Shown: positions 46,449-55,198 of the stretch, one piece after another | How the letters are laid out: each line of letters starts with the position of its first letter | Numbering within the stretch: the stretch's first letter is position 1 | Source of the DNA: Helcococcus bovis | GTDB lineage: Bacteria > Bacillota > Clostridia > Tissierellales > Peptoniphilaceae | Direction: 5' to 3' (one strand) | Assembly: GCF_046035435.1 (NCBI RefSeq) | Contig: NZ_JBFNFH010000001.1 | DNA length: 64,000 bases | Notes under the pieces: model-generated | What the model was told of the DNA's origin: nothing | Seen by the model: the letters and a program-made list of their open reading frames with translations, nothing else | The model's database searches: none | Position numbers and translations under genes: made by a program

Positions 46449-49400
46449 CTACTTTATTATGACACTATCATTACCTAACCAATTTGCTAGTTTATTTATT
46501 AAATCCATTTCTAATTTTACTGTAATATTTTTTAAGGAAACAGATTTTTTTATATCATCAAAATAAATAACTACTTCAGAATTACCTCTATATTCTAATA
46601 ATTCTTTTCTTATTTTTGAATATAAATCTTTATCCGAATATTTCATTTTTAAATATAGAACTTTGTCCTCGTATATTATACCATTTCTTTTACTATTTTG
46701 TGAAAAAATTTCGTTATTTATTTCTCTTACTTTATTAATTATTATATTTGCCGATCTATTATCATTTATTTGTAACTTACCATTTATTAAAACTGCCTTA
46801 TCTTCAAATAAAATATCTTTGTATTTTTCATACATTTGTGGAAAAATCACAGCTTCTATTTTACCATAAATATCTTCTAATTCCAAAAAACTCATCTTTT
46901 TATTTTGTCGGGTAAAAATTGTTTTAACTGAAGTAATTATTCCTGCAAATATTACATTTTTATCATATTTTACATTTTCTTCAATCAAATCTAATGTTGT
47001 AAAATCAACATATTTAGAAACAATCTTTTCATATGAACTAAATGGATGATCCGTAATATATGCTCCAATATATTCCTTCTCTTTTTTTAACATTTCAACT
47101 TTTGAAAATTCAGGTATATTGGGTGCTTCAATTTTAAAAGTATTTCCGCTTATCATTGAAAATATATCTTCCTGTCCAGCTATATTTTTATTATTTTTAA
47201 AATATTGTTCAACTGCTCTTTCGTGAATAGAAATCATTTGTGCTCTATTTAAGCCAAAATCATCCATAGCACCTGAAAAAATAAGAAATTCTAAAGATTT
47301 TTTATTTAACTTTGAATCTGAATTATTTACCATTCTTTCTACAAAATCATCAAAATCTTCAAATTTACCTTTTTTTCTTTCATTAACTATAGCTTCAACT
47401 ATGTTAATACCCAAACTTTTAATTACAGAAAGACCGATTCTAATCTTTCTACCTTCAACCGAAAAGTTTTTATAAGATGAATTTACACTAGGTAATAAAA
47501 CATCTATTCCCATTTTTTTTGCTTCTTTTATATAAAGATAAACTTTATCTGAACTTCCCATCACTGATGACAATAATGAAGCCATAAATTCTTCTGGATA
47601 ATGAACTTTTAACCAAGCTGTTTGAAAGGCAACAAATGAATATGCTGCTGAATGTGATTTATTAAATGCATATTTAGCGAAATCAATCATCAAATCATAA
47701 ATTTTATTTGCTATATCTTCATCAATTCCATTTCTAAGACAACCAGGAACTACTATTTTTCCATTTACAATTCTCCCATGAATAAAATACTCCCTATTTT
47801 CCTCCATTACCTTCATTTTCTTTTTTCCCATTGCTCGTCTTAAATTATCAGCTTCTCCCAATGAAAATCCTGCTAACTTTTGTACAATTTGCATAACTTG
47901 TTCTTGAAATACAATCGTTCCATATGTTGGTTCTAAAATAGATTCAAGTGAAGGATGAAGATATGTTACTAAATCTTTATTATGCCTATTTCTAATATAA
48001 TTTGGAATTTCATTCATAGGTCCTGGTCTAAATAGTGAATTTGCAGCAATTAAATCATCAAATCTTGTAGGTTTCAATTCTCTTAAAAATGCACGCATTC
48101 CTTCTGATTCAAATTGAAATACTCCAATCGTTTCTGCAACTTTGAATATATCTAAAACCTCTTTATCATTCAAATCAATATTGTTAATATCAACGTCTAT
48201 TCCTCTATTGAATTTTATAAGTTTTATTGCATCGCTTATGACTGTAAGTGTACGAAGCGCTAAAAAGTCCATTTTTAATAAACCTAACTCTTCAAGTTCA
48301 GTCATATTGTATTGAGTAAGAATAGATTTATCCGCAATATACAATGGTACAAATTCATTTAAAGGTTTAGACGCTATAACCACTCCCGCTGCATGTGTTG
48401 ATGTGTTTTTAGGCATTCCTTCAATTTCCATTGCAGTGTCTATAAGTTTTCTATTTTCTTCAGATGCTTCATATAGTTTTCTAAAATCATCTGAAACTTG
48501 CAATGCTTTTTTTATAGTCATATTTATTTCTTGTGGTACTTGTTTTGCTATTTTGTCTACAATATCACTATTTACCGATGTAACTCTACCTACATCTCTA
48601 ATTGCATTTCTTGCAGCTAATGTACCAAATGTAACAATTTGAGCAACATTGCTTTCGCCATATTTTTCTTTAACATATTCGATTACTTCATTTCTTCTTT
48701 CATAATCAAAATCAATATCTATATCTGGCATTGAAACTCTTTCAGGATTCAAAAATCTTTCAAAAAGTAAATCGTATTTTATCGGATCTAATCCTGTAAT
48801 TCCTAAGGCATATGAAACTATTGATCCTGCTGCAGACCCTCTACCTGGTCCAACAGCGATACCTTGTTTTTTAGCATAATCAATAAAATCCCATACAATT
48901 AAGAAATAGTCTGTAAATCCCATTTTATTAATTATTTCAAGCTCTTCATTAGCTCTTTTTATAACATTATCAGTTAATTTACCATATTTATTTTTAAGTC
49001 CATTAAATACCAACTTTTCTAAGTATTCGTCATGATTTTCTTCAATTTTGAAAAATGGTAAATGCATATCATGAAATTTAAAATCTACATTACATCTGTC
49101 AGAAATAACTTGGGTATTTATTAGTGCTTCAGGTATATCCTTAAATAATTCTTCCATTTCCTCGGGACTCTTAAAATAAAATTGAGAATTTGGAAATCTC
49201 ATTCTATCAGGATTATCAACTGTACTTCCAGTAGAAATACACATCAATATATCTTGTATTTTAGCATCTTCTTGGTCTGTGTAATGAACATCATTAGTTG
49301 CAACTAATGGAATCTCTAGTTCTTTACTAAATTCTTTAAGATACTTGTTAATTTTCTTTTGTTCTACAAGTCCATGATCTTGCAATTCTAAATAAAAATT

Positions 49401-49901
49401 ATCTTCTCCAAATATTTCTTTATATTCTAATGCTGATTTTTTTGCAGCTTCAATATCATTATTTCTTATATGAATTTGTACTTCTCCACTCATACAAGCT
49501 GATAACGCAATTATTCCTTCAGAATATTTTTTTAATACATCTTTATCTACTCTAGGCTTATAATAATATCCATTAATAAAACCTTCTGAAACAATTTTTA
49601 TCAAGTTTTGATAACCAGTCCAATTTTCTGCAAGCAAAATTAAATGATATCTTTTTTTGTTTTGTGGTGTTTTTTCTAAATAAGAACCTTCACTTATGTA
49701 TACTTCACATCCAATAATTGGCTTAATACCCTTTTTCTTAGCTTTTTTATAAAAATCTATAACTCCAAACATAACTCCATGATCAGTTATCGCAACAGAT
49801 TTCATGCCATATTCAAGACATCTATCTAGCATTTTGTCAATTTTGGCAAAACCATCTAATAAGCTATATTCTGTATGTAAATGTAAATGTGTAAAATCCA
49901 T
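46449..49901 (-). CDS. dnaE: DNA polymerase III alpha subunit (DnaE type)
   Basis: 1,150 residues from the ATG at MDFTHLHLH; AGGTGATTAAT upstream supports this over a GTG three codons earlier. A PHP domain opens the protein (HLHLHTEYSLLDG), then the palm with GPGRGSAAGSIVSYALGI and PDIDIDFDYERR carrying the catalytic Asp residues. A helix-hairpin-helix and an OB-fold follow in the C-terminal third. Low-GC Gram-positives usually also have PolC, which is not in this window. Glycolytic genes behind it in the same operon match the dnaE-pfkA-pyk order of many Firmicutes. Confidence 0.96.
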   Translation of the reverse strand: MDFTHLHLHTEYSLLDGFAKIDKMLDRCLEYGMKSVAITDHGVMFGVIDFYKKAKKKGIKPIIGCEVYISEGSYLEKTPQNKKRYHLILLAENWTGYQNLIKIVSEGFINGYYYKPRVDKDVLKKYSEGIIALSACMSGEVQIHIRNNDIEAAKKSALEYKEIFGEDNFYLELQDHGLVEQKKINKYLKEFSKELEIPLVATNDVHYTDQEDAKIQDILMCISTGSTVDNPDRMRFPNSQFYFKSPEEMEELFKDIPEALINTQVISDRCNVDFKFHDMHLPFFKIEENHDEYLEKLVFNGLKNKYGKLTDNVIKRANEELEIINKMGFTDYFLIVWDFIDYAKKQGIAVGPGRGSAAGSIVSYALGITGLDPIKYDLLFERFLNPERVSMPDIDIDFDYERRNEVIEYVKEKYGESNVAQIVTFGTLAARNAIRDVGRVTSVNSDIVDKIAKQVPQEINMTIKKALQVSDDFRKLYEASEENRKLIDTAMEIEGMPKNTSTHAAGVVIASKPLNEFVPLYIADKSILTQYNMTELEELGLLKMDFLALRTLTVISDAIKLIKFNRGIDVDINNIDLNDKEVLDIFKVAETIGVFQFESEGMRAFLRELKPTRFDDLIAANSLFRPGPMNEIPNYIRNRHNKDLVTYLHPSLESILEPTYGTIVFQEQVMQIVQKLAGFSLGEADNLRRAMGKKKMKVMEENREYFIHGRIVNGKIVVPGCLRNGIDEDIANKIYDLMIDFAKYAFNKSHSAAYSFVAFQTAWLKVHYPEEFMASLLSSVMGSSDKVYLYIKEAKKMGIDVLLPSVNSSYKNFSVEGRKIRIGLSVIKSLGINIVEAIVNERKKGKFEDFDDFVERMVNNSDSKLNKKSLEFLIFSGAMDDFGLNRAQMISIHERAVEQYFKNNKNIAGQEDIFSMISGNTFKIEAPNIPEFSKVEMLKKEKEYIGAYITDHPFSSYEKIVSKYVDFTTLDLIEENVKYDKNVIFAGIITSVKTIFTRQNKKMSFLELEDIYGKIEAVIFPQMYEKYKDILFEDKAVLINGKLQINDNRSANIIINKVREINNEIFSQNSKRNGIIYEDKVLYLKMKYSDKDLYSKIRKELLEYRGNSEVVIYFDDIKKSVSLKNITVKLEMDLINKLANWLGNDSVIIK

Positions 49902-49910
49902 ATTAATCAC

Positions 49911-50363
49911 CTACTTCTTACGTTTTTCATTAAAAAAATTATCTATTAATTCTTTACATTCTTGAAATTTTATCCCTGAAACAACCTCAACTCTATGGTT
50001 AAAAATACCATCATCAACAACATTTAGTATAGAGCCTGCAAATCCTCTTTGCACATCCTTCGCACCAAATACCAATGTTTTAATTCTACTATGTATTATT
50101 GCACCTGCACACATTACGCACGGCTCTAATGTAGTAAACAAAATTGCCCCATCAAGTCTCCAATCTCCGACATAATCTTCAGCTTCTTTTATTGCATTTA
50201 TTTCAGCATGTTCAAATGCATGATTATTAGTTTCGACCATATTATGACCTCTTCCAATAATTTTACCATCTAAAACTACAACAGCACCAATCGGAACTTC
50301 ATCATTATTTAATGCTTTTTTAGCCTCTTCAATTGCCTCATTCATAAAGTATTCAAAATCCAT
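49911..50363 (-). CDS. tadA: tRNA-specific adenosine deaminase
   Basis: 150 residues. Zinc and catalytic motifs are HAEINAIKEA and EPCVMCAGAI. It makes inosine at the wobble base of tRNA-Arg(ACG). It leads the tadA-dnaE-pfkA-pyk run, ending about ten bases before the dnaE ATG. GGTGAGG precedes the ATG. Confidence 0.95.
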   Translation of the reverse strand: MDFEYFMNEAIEEAKKALNNDEVPIGAVVVLDGKIIGRGHNMVETNNHAFEHAEINAIKEAEDYVGDWRLDGAILFTTLEPCVMCAGAIIHSRIKTLVFGAKDVQRGFAGSILNVVDDGIFNHRVEVVSGIKFQECKELIDNFFNEKRKK

Positions 50364-50381
50364 AAAACCTCACCTATATAA

Positions 50382-50390
50382 ATTATATCA
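50382..50390 (-). promoter_or_regulatory. Extended -10 promoter of tadA
   Basis: TGATATAAT on the minus strand, with -10 about 19 bases before the ATG, giving a very short leader. No clear -35. Confidence 0.6.
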
Positions 50391-50409
50391 CATAAATTTT
50401 TCTATTTTT

Positions 50410-50418
50410 TGATATAAT
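50410..50418 (+). promoter_or_regulatory. Extended -10 promoter of yaaA
   Basis: TGATATAAT on the plus strand, 29 bases before the yaaA ATG. It is the divergent partner of the tadA promoter, and both share the same nonamer. Confidence 0.6.
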
Positions 50419-50447
50419 TAAATTTAGTAAAAATAGAAAGGATAACT

Positions 50448-51161
50448 ATGAAAATAATATTCTCACCTACAAAAGATATGAATTTAGATAATCCAATTAA
50501 TACAGATTGGATTTTAACAGAAGAAACACACAAAATAATAAATGAATTACAAAAATTATCAGATGAAGAGTTAAAGAAAAAATTAAAAATTAATGATAAT
50601 ATTTTAGAAACAGTAAAAGGATACATTTCATCATTCAGTAAAAATATAACTTATCCAGCTCTTTTTATGTATAATGGTTTATCTTACAAAGCCATGAACC
50701 CATCTTCATTTAATGATGAACAATTAAAATACTTAAACGAAAATTTGCTTATTTTATCAGCTTTATATGGTCCAATTTCTCCAAATACACTTATAAAGCC
50801 TTATAGACTGGACTTTTTATCAAAAATAAAAATCGATAATAAAACTCTAAAATCCTTTTGGAAACCATTATACAATCTAGAAATTCCAAATCGTGAAACT
50901 ATATTAAACCTTGCAAGTAATGAGTTTTCAGACTTATTCGATAAATCAAAATACAATTGGATAGATTTTGAATTCTATGAAAATAAAAACGGTAAATTAA
51001 AAACTCATTCAACAACTTCAAAAAAAGGACGTGGATGGATGGTATCATATCTTACAAAAAATAATATAAAATATCCTGAAGAATTAAAAAAGATTAAAGA
51101 TGAATTTTCATATAGTGAAGAATTGTCAGAAGAAAATAGGTTTGTGTTTATTAAAGAATAA
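50448..51161 (+). CDS. yaaA: YaaA-family peroxide stress protein
   Basis: 237 residues of the DUF328/YaaA family. Family marks are the N-terminus MKIIFSPTKDM, FMYNGLSYKAMNP, LSALYGPISPNTLIKPYRLDF and the late KKGRGWMVSYL. In E. coli YaaA lowers intracellular free iron under H2O2 stress and binds DNA through a helix-hairpin-helix-like motif. AAAGGATAACT precedes the ATG. It is one of two intact plus-strand genes here and converges on metK across the repeat island. Confidence 0.92.
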   Translation: MKIIFSPTKDMNLDNPINTDWILTEETHKIINELQKLSDEELKKKLKINDNILETVKGYISSFSKNITYPALFMYNGLSYKAMNPSSFNDEQLKYLNENLLILSALYGPISPNTLIKPYRLDFLSKIKIDNKTLKSFWKPLYNLEIPNRETILNLASNEFSDLFDKSKYNWIDFEFYENKNGKLKTHSTTSKKGRGWMVSYLTKNNIKYPEELKKIKDEFSYSEELSEENRFVFIKE

Positions 51162-51267
51162 AAAAATCAACTCTCAGCACTGATTAAAAAAAACAAAAAT
51201 CAACTCTCAGCACTGATCTTCGAGTTCTTGCGAACTCCTCGTAGGTGCCTACGTTGATTTTTGTTTT
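51162..51267. repeat. Left multi-arm stem-loop element with a 23-bp direct repeat
   Basis: AAAAATCAACTCTCAGCACTGAT occurs twice (51162-51184, 51195-51217). The second copy's AAAACAAAAATCAAC pairs over 15 bp with GTTGATTTTTGTTTT (51253-51267). Inside are two small hairpins, GAGTTC-TTGC-GAACTC and GTAGG-TG-CCTAC. The T-rich 3' arm makes it a likely yaaA terminator, but it is far more elaborate than one needs to be. Confidence 0.7.
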
Positions 51268-51289
51268 ATTTTAACTTTTCTATTTTATT

Positions 51290-51644
51290 TTCATACTTAA
51301 TCAATCGAACTTTAATATAAGTATGAATGCTTTTTAGCAATTTATCGGTTTTATTCATACTCTTTTGGTATTTACCTTATATTTGTATGAACTAAATTTA
51401 GAAAAATTCCATTTTAATCATACACTTTTATAACTAAAGTTATATAGGTATGATTTATTAATATAAAATTAAATATTTTTTCATACACTTTTATGAATAT
51501 CACTCAATTAGTATGATGATTTTAAGAAATTCTAGAATTTAGCATCATACAGCTTCAGCAATATCTATATAATAGTATGAACATTTTCAAATCATCCTAT
51601 TAATTCATCATACTAATTTAATAATAACCTTATTAATGTATGAA
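51290..51644. repeat. Array of six 38-bp palindromic units with alternating WTCATAC heptamers
   Basis: Units start at 51290, 51354, 51417, 51480, 51544 and 51607. Each is exactly 38 bp and has the form WTCATAC-N24-GTATGAW. The hexamer TCATAC/GTATGA is invariant in all 12 half-sites, while the inner 24 bp and the 25-26 bp spacers are unrelated in sequence. Centre-to-centre distances alternate 31 and 32-33 bp, close to three helical turns. No coding potential is seen. It looks like an array of protein-binding half-sites; no known family was recognised. Confidence 0.85.
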
Positions 51645-51698
51645 AATTTAATATATTGACTATATTTTAACATAACGACCGTGCACTAATAAAAAACC

Positions 51699-51816
51699 AA
51701 AAATCAACGTAGACACCTCCGTAGCTACACAGGTGAACTTTCCCAAAAAAGTTCTACCAAAAATCAACTTTTCTGGGACGTTCAAGGATCGTGAACCAGT
51801 GCCGTTAGTTGATTTT
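51699..51816. repeat. Right multi-arm stem-loop element, related to the left one
   Basis: CCAAAAATCAAC occurs twice (51697-51708, 51757-51768), followed by GTTGATTTT (51808-51816), the same order and orientation as the left element. Inner hairpins are CACCT/AGGTG around GTAGCTAC, GAACTTT/AAA..GTTC, and GTTCA/TGAAC. Read on the minus strand it ends GTTGATTTTTGGTTTTTT, so it can terminate metK. Confidence 0.7.
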
Positions 51817-51825
51817 CGGGGTTTA

Positions 51826-53001
51826 CTATATTAATTTTCTCAATTCTTCAACTCTATCTAATCTTTCCCATGGTAAGTCTACATCATGTCTACCATAATG
51901 TCCATATGCTGCAGTTTGTGCAAATATAGGTTTTTTAAGTCCTAAAGTGTCAATTATTGCCGCTGGTCTTAAATCAAATTTTTCTTTAACTATTTCTGTT
52001 AATTTATCATCATCTAAAACGCCTGTTTCATAGCTATCTACATAAATTGAAACTGGTTTTGCAATTCCTATTGCATAGGCAACACCTACTTCTAACTTTT
52101 TAGCAAGTCCTGCAGCAACCATATTTTTAGCAATATATCTTGCCATGTATGATGCTGATCTATCAACTTTTGAAGCATCTTTTCCTGAATATGCACCACC
52201 ACCATGTCTTGAAAATCCACCATAAGTATCAACAATGATTTTTCTACCTGTAAGACCACTATCACTTACTGGACCACCAATAACAAATCTCCCTGTTGGA
52301 TTTACTAGATATTTCGTGTTTTCATCAACAAGAGATTCATCAATTATTGGTGCAATAACTTTTTCTCTTAAATCTTTTCTAATTGTTTCTAATGTAACAT
52401 ATTCATCATGTTGTGTTGAAATTAAAATTGTTTCAATCTTTTTAGGTTTACCGTCAACGTATTCAACTGTTACTTGAGTTTTACCATCTGGTCTCAAATA
52501 ATTTAATTCTCCACTTTCTCTAACTTCTGCAAGTTTTTTAGCTAATTTATGAGATAAAATTAAAGGCATTGGCATATATTCTTCAGTTTCATCTGTTGCA
52601 TAACCAAATACCATACCTTGATCTCCTGCACCAATTTTATCATATGGGTCAGTACTGTGATCTTTAGCTTCTTGAGAATTATCAACTCCTAATGCAATAT
52701 CGGGAGATTGTTCATTCAGTTTTATAATGATTTCACATTTTTCAGACTCAAATCCATATTCTTTTTTGTTGTATCCAATTTTTGCAATAACATCTCTTGC
52801 AACTCTCTCTACATCTACATTTCCTTTTGATGTAATTTCTCCTGTTATGAATAAAGTATTATATGAAGCTACAACTTCACACGCAACTCTTGAATTTTCA
52901 TCTTGACTTAAATATGCATCTAAAATAGCATCTGATATTTGATCACAAACTTTATCTGGATGACCTTGTGTAACTGATTCTGATGTTAATAATTTTTTCA
53001 T
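51826..53001 (-). CDS. metK: S-adenosylmethionine synthetase
   Basis: 391 residues. It makes SAM from methionine and ATP. Conserved GHPDKVCDQISDAILD, the loop GAGDQGMVFGYA, and GGGAFSGKD-like GGGAYSGKDASKVDRS are intact. It lies behind a SAM-I riboswitch, giving direct product feedback. It converges with yaaA across the repeat island. Confidence 0.97.
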   Translation of the reverse strand: MKKLLTSESVTQGHPDKVCDQISDAILDAYLSQDENSRVACEVVASYNTLFITGEITSKGNVDVERVARDVIAKIGYNKKEYGFESEKCEIIIKLNEQSPDIALGVDNSQEAKDHSTDPYDKIGAGDQGMVFGYATDETEEYMPMPLILSHKLAKKLAEVRESGELNYLRPDGKTQVTVEYVDGKPKKIETILISTQHDEYVTLETIRKDLREKVIAPIIDESLVDENTKYLVNPTGRFVIGGPVSDSGLTGRKIIVDTYGGFSRHGGGAYSGKDASKVDRSASYMARYIAKNMVAAGLAKKLEVGVAYAIGIAKPVSIYVDSYETGVLDDDKLTEIVKEKFDLRPAAIIDTLGLKKPIFAQTAAYGHYGRHDVDLPWERLDRVEELRKLI

Positions 53002-53041
53002 TTTTTCCTTCCTTATATAAATTTCATTTAAAATAAAAATA

Positions 53042-53160
53042 CCTCACTGAAAAGTAAGGCTGTCTGTCTTATCTTTCAGGTGATCACCTGTAGCATTTAG
53101 CACCTAACCTAATAGGTTGCTGGACGTCATTGGGGCTATTCCCTCAGTCTCTCTTGATAA
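53042..53160 (-). ncRNA. SAM-I (S-box) riboswitch of metK
   Basis: On the minus strand P1 is TTATC (53156-53160) with GATAA (53069-53073). The core reads AAGAGAGACTGAGGGA, GGCCC-like AGCCCCAATGACG, CAGCAACC, then GGTGCTAAAT, the S-box hallmarks. Downstream CCTTAC-TTTTCA-GTGAGG (53042-53059) followed by TATTTTTATTTT is the terminator formed when SAM is bound. Confidence 0.93.
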
Positions 53161-53172
53161 TATTATTAAGTT

Positions 53173-53201
53173 ACTATAATTGTATGATAAAAAAGAGTAA
53201 A
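53173..53201 (-). promoter_or_regulatory. metK promoter, -35 inside the queH terminator
   Basis: TTTACT (53196-53201), 17-bp spacer, TATAGT (53173-53178). Transcription would start just before the riboswitch P1. Confidence 0.7.
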
Positions 53202-53225
53202 ATGCAAACTATTTTGCATTTACTC
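53190..53225 (-). terminator. Terminator of queH
   Basis: GAGTAAATGCAAA pairs with TTTGCATTTTACTC (one bulge) and is followed by TTTTTT. The 5' arm covers the last codons and stop of queH; the 3' arm holds the metK -35. Confidence 0.8.
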
Positions 53226-53913
53226 CCTTGATATCTTCTTTCAATTCTTCCATTAATTTTTGTTCTTCTAATTCTTTTTGCTTTCTCCTATCATTTGCTT
53301 CTTTTAGAGAAAATACACATCCACAATAATTTTGTCTGTATATATCAAATTTATTGCAAAGCTCTAAAGAACGCTTAAATCCATTCTTTTTCTTAAAATC
53401 TGCGTATAAATATTTAACATCATATTTTTGCTCTAATTCTTCTCCAATGTGATTGATTAACTGAGCATCTTTATGTGGAGAAATAGAAAGAGTAGTTGTA
53501 AAATAGTCAAATCCATGTTCTTTAGCAAACTTCGCAGCATATCCTAATCGCAAATTAAAACAAATACCACAACGTGGCCCTCCTTCTTTATCAAGTTCAT
53601 GCCCCTTAACTACTGAAAAATATTCTTTTGGATCATAATCAGTTTTCATAAGTTCAATTTTGTTTACTTTCTCAACAAGATTTATAAACCTCTCTTGTTC
53701 AGCTTCTCTCTTGTAAAATTCTTCTGTAGGATGAATATTTGGATTGTAATATAAAACTGTAATATCAAAATATGGAGTTAAATACTCTAACACATATGTA
53801 CTACATGGAGCACAGCAACTGTGAAGTAAAAGTTTCGGAACCCTACCTTTTTTTGTTTCTTCTTTGATAATCTCTTCTAATTTTAATTGATAATTTATTT
53901 TTTGTTCTGTCAT
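53209..53913 (-). CDS. queH: Epoxyqueuosine reductase QueH
   Basis: 234 residues of the DUF208/QueH family, which performs the last step of queuosine synthesis in many anaerobes in place of QueG. Cysteine motifs HSCCAPCSTYVLEYL and GPRCGICFNLRL, with a late YCGC, supply the 4Fe-4S and metal ligands. A Lys/Glu-rich tail follows. It is probably co-transcribed with the radical-SAM gene upstream, 18 bp away, although no joint function is obvious. Confidence 0.94.
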   Translation of the reverse strand: MTEQKINYQLKLEEIIKEETKKGRVPKLLLHSCCAPCSTYVLEYLTPYFDITVLYYNPNIHPTEEFYKREAEQERFINLVEKVNKIELMKTDYDPKEYFSVVKGHELDKEGGPRCGICFNLRLGYAAKFAKEHGFDYFTTTLSISPHKDAQLINHIGEELEQKYDVKYLYADFKKKNGFKRSLELCNKFDIYRQNYCGCVFSLKEANDRRKQKELEEQKLMEELKEDIKGVNAK

Positions 53914-53931
53914 AATTTCCCCTTTTAATAA

Positions 53932-55059
53932 TTATAGCATTTTTGAATATTTACTATCAAAAATTCTTAATATATTCTCAACATTTGGTACAAATATATC
54001 CAGAACAGACTCATATCCACAAAAACCTTTTTCATCAACATACATTGAATTCGCCATCCTCTTGCATCCACCTCTACACATATTAAAATATTTACAAGAT
54101 TTGCATTTTTCATTTAGTAACGAAATCGGTCTAGAATTTATAAATTCATACGCTACAGAACTACTATACATTTCTGACAATTTGTTTTTTGTAATATTGC
54201 CTAGTAAATACTTATCAAGAGCGTAAAAATCACAAGGATAAACACTTCCATCACTTTCAATTACAAATTGAATTGAACATGAACCTGCAAGACCACAAGC
54301 ATTAACTTGACCATTTACAAATAAATTAAAAATATCATCAAATAATTTTATAGAGATGTAATTGCCATTTTCAAATTCATTTTTCCATAAAGGAAGTAGT
54401 TCTTTATAAAATTTATAAAATCCTTTCGGAGTAAGAGCATGTTCCCCCTTTTTTTTTACATTTAAATCATCTAAACACGGTATTAATTGCAAATATTTTA
54501 TATTTTCCTTTATCAAAAAATCAAAAACTTCTTTAGCATGATTTGATAATCGTTCAGTTAAAACTGTTAATACATTGTACTCTACACCAAATTTATCAAA
54601 CATTCTCTTAGTACTCATAACACGATTGAATGTGAACATTTTTTTATCGTTTAATCTATTCAAATTATGATTTTCATCATATCCATCTAAAGATAGACCT
54701 ACAAGAAAATTATTTTTTCTTAAAAATTCGCACCATTCGGGATTAATATATGTTCCATTAGTTTGAATAAAATAATTTACTTGAACATTTTGATTTTTAG
54801 TTTTTACATATTCAATAAAATCCTTAAAAAAACTTATTCCAGCCATTGTTGGTTCTCCGCCCTGAAAACCAATATTAATTGTATCTTCATCGTATAATTC
54901 CGAAAATACATTATCTATTAGTTTTTTTGAAGTTTCAATACTCATAATTCCATAACACTTCACTTCTCTAAGATCAGATACATTAGCATAAAAACAATAT
55001 TTACATCTCAAATTACATAAAGATGATGCAGGTTTAATCAGTATAGATATATTTTTCAT
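53932..55059 (-). CDS. Anaerobic sulfatase-maturase-type radical SAM protein
   Basis: 375 residues from the ATG at MKNISIL, chosen over a GTG five codons upstream because AAAGGA sits correctly before it. The radical-SAM cluster motif is CNLRCKYCFY near the N-terminus. The C-terminal SPASM domain has CGLAGSC, VYPCDFY and the CKSCKYFNMCRGGC cluster, as in anSME enzymes that make formylglycine in sulfatases. No sulfatase lies in the window, so its target could be a distant sulfatase or another peptide. Confidence 0.88.
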   Translation of the reverse strand: MKNISILIKPASSLCNLRCKYCFYANVSDLREVKCYGIMSIETSKKLIDNVFSELYDEDTINIGFQGGEPTMAGISFFKDFIEYVKTKNQNVQVNYFIQTNGTYINPEWCEFLRKNNFLVGLSLDGYDENHNLNRLNDKKMFTFNRVMSTKRMFDKFGVEYNVLTVLTERLSNHAKEVFDFLIKENIKYLQLIPCLDDLNVKKKGEHALTPKGFYKFYKELLPLWKNEFENGNYISIKLFDDIFNLFVNGQVNACGLAGSCSIQFVIESDGSVYPCDFYALDKYLLGNITKNKLSEMYSSSVAYEFINSRPISLLNEKCKSCKYFNMCRGGCKRMANSMYVDEKGFCGYESVLDIFVPNVENILRIFDSKYSKML

Positions 55060-55149
55060 AAAAAATCCTTTCACAACTATTATATCAAATATGGGAAACG
55101 ATGAACAATAAACATTACTCCTAAAAAATCTTATTAGAAGAAATCACCA

Positions 55150-55178
55150 TAAAAAAAGAGCAGATAAATCTGCTCTTC
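55150..55178 (-). terminator. Terminator of rplJ-rplL
   Basis: AAGAGCAGAT / ATCTGCTCTT, perfect 10-bp arms, 2-base gap, followed by seven T on the minus strand. Confidence 0.93.
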
Positions 55179-55198
55179 TAAATAGTGTGTAAATTAAA

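Noticed and set aside
51195..51267. tRNA or tRNA-like cloverleaf
   Set aside because: There are stems around a junction, but the outer stem is 15 bp of AT-rich sequence, with no T-loop motif, anticodon loop geometry or acceptor end. Terminator or element is the better reading.
51290..51644. CRISPR array
   Set aside because: Only 6-7 bp at each end of the 38-bp units is conserved and these alternate in orientation. A CRISPR repeat would be near-identical over 23-47 bp in one orientation, and no cas genes are present.
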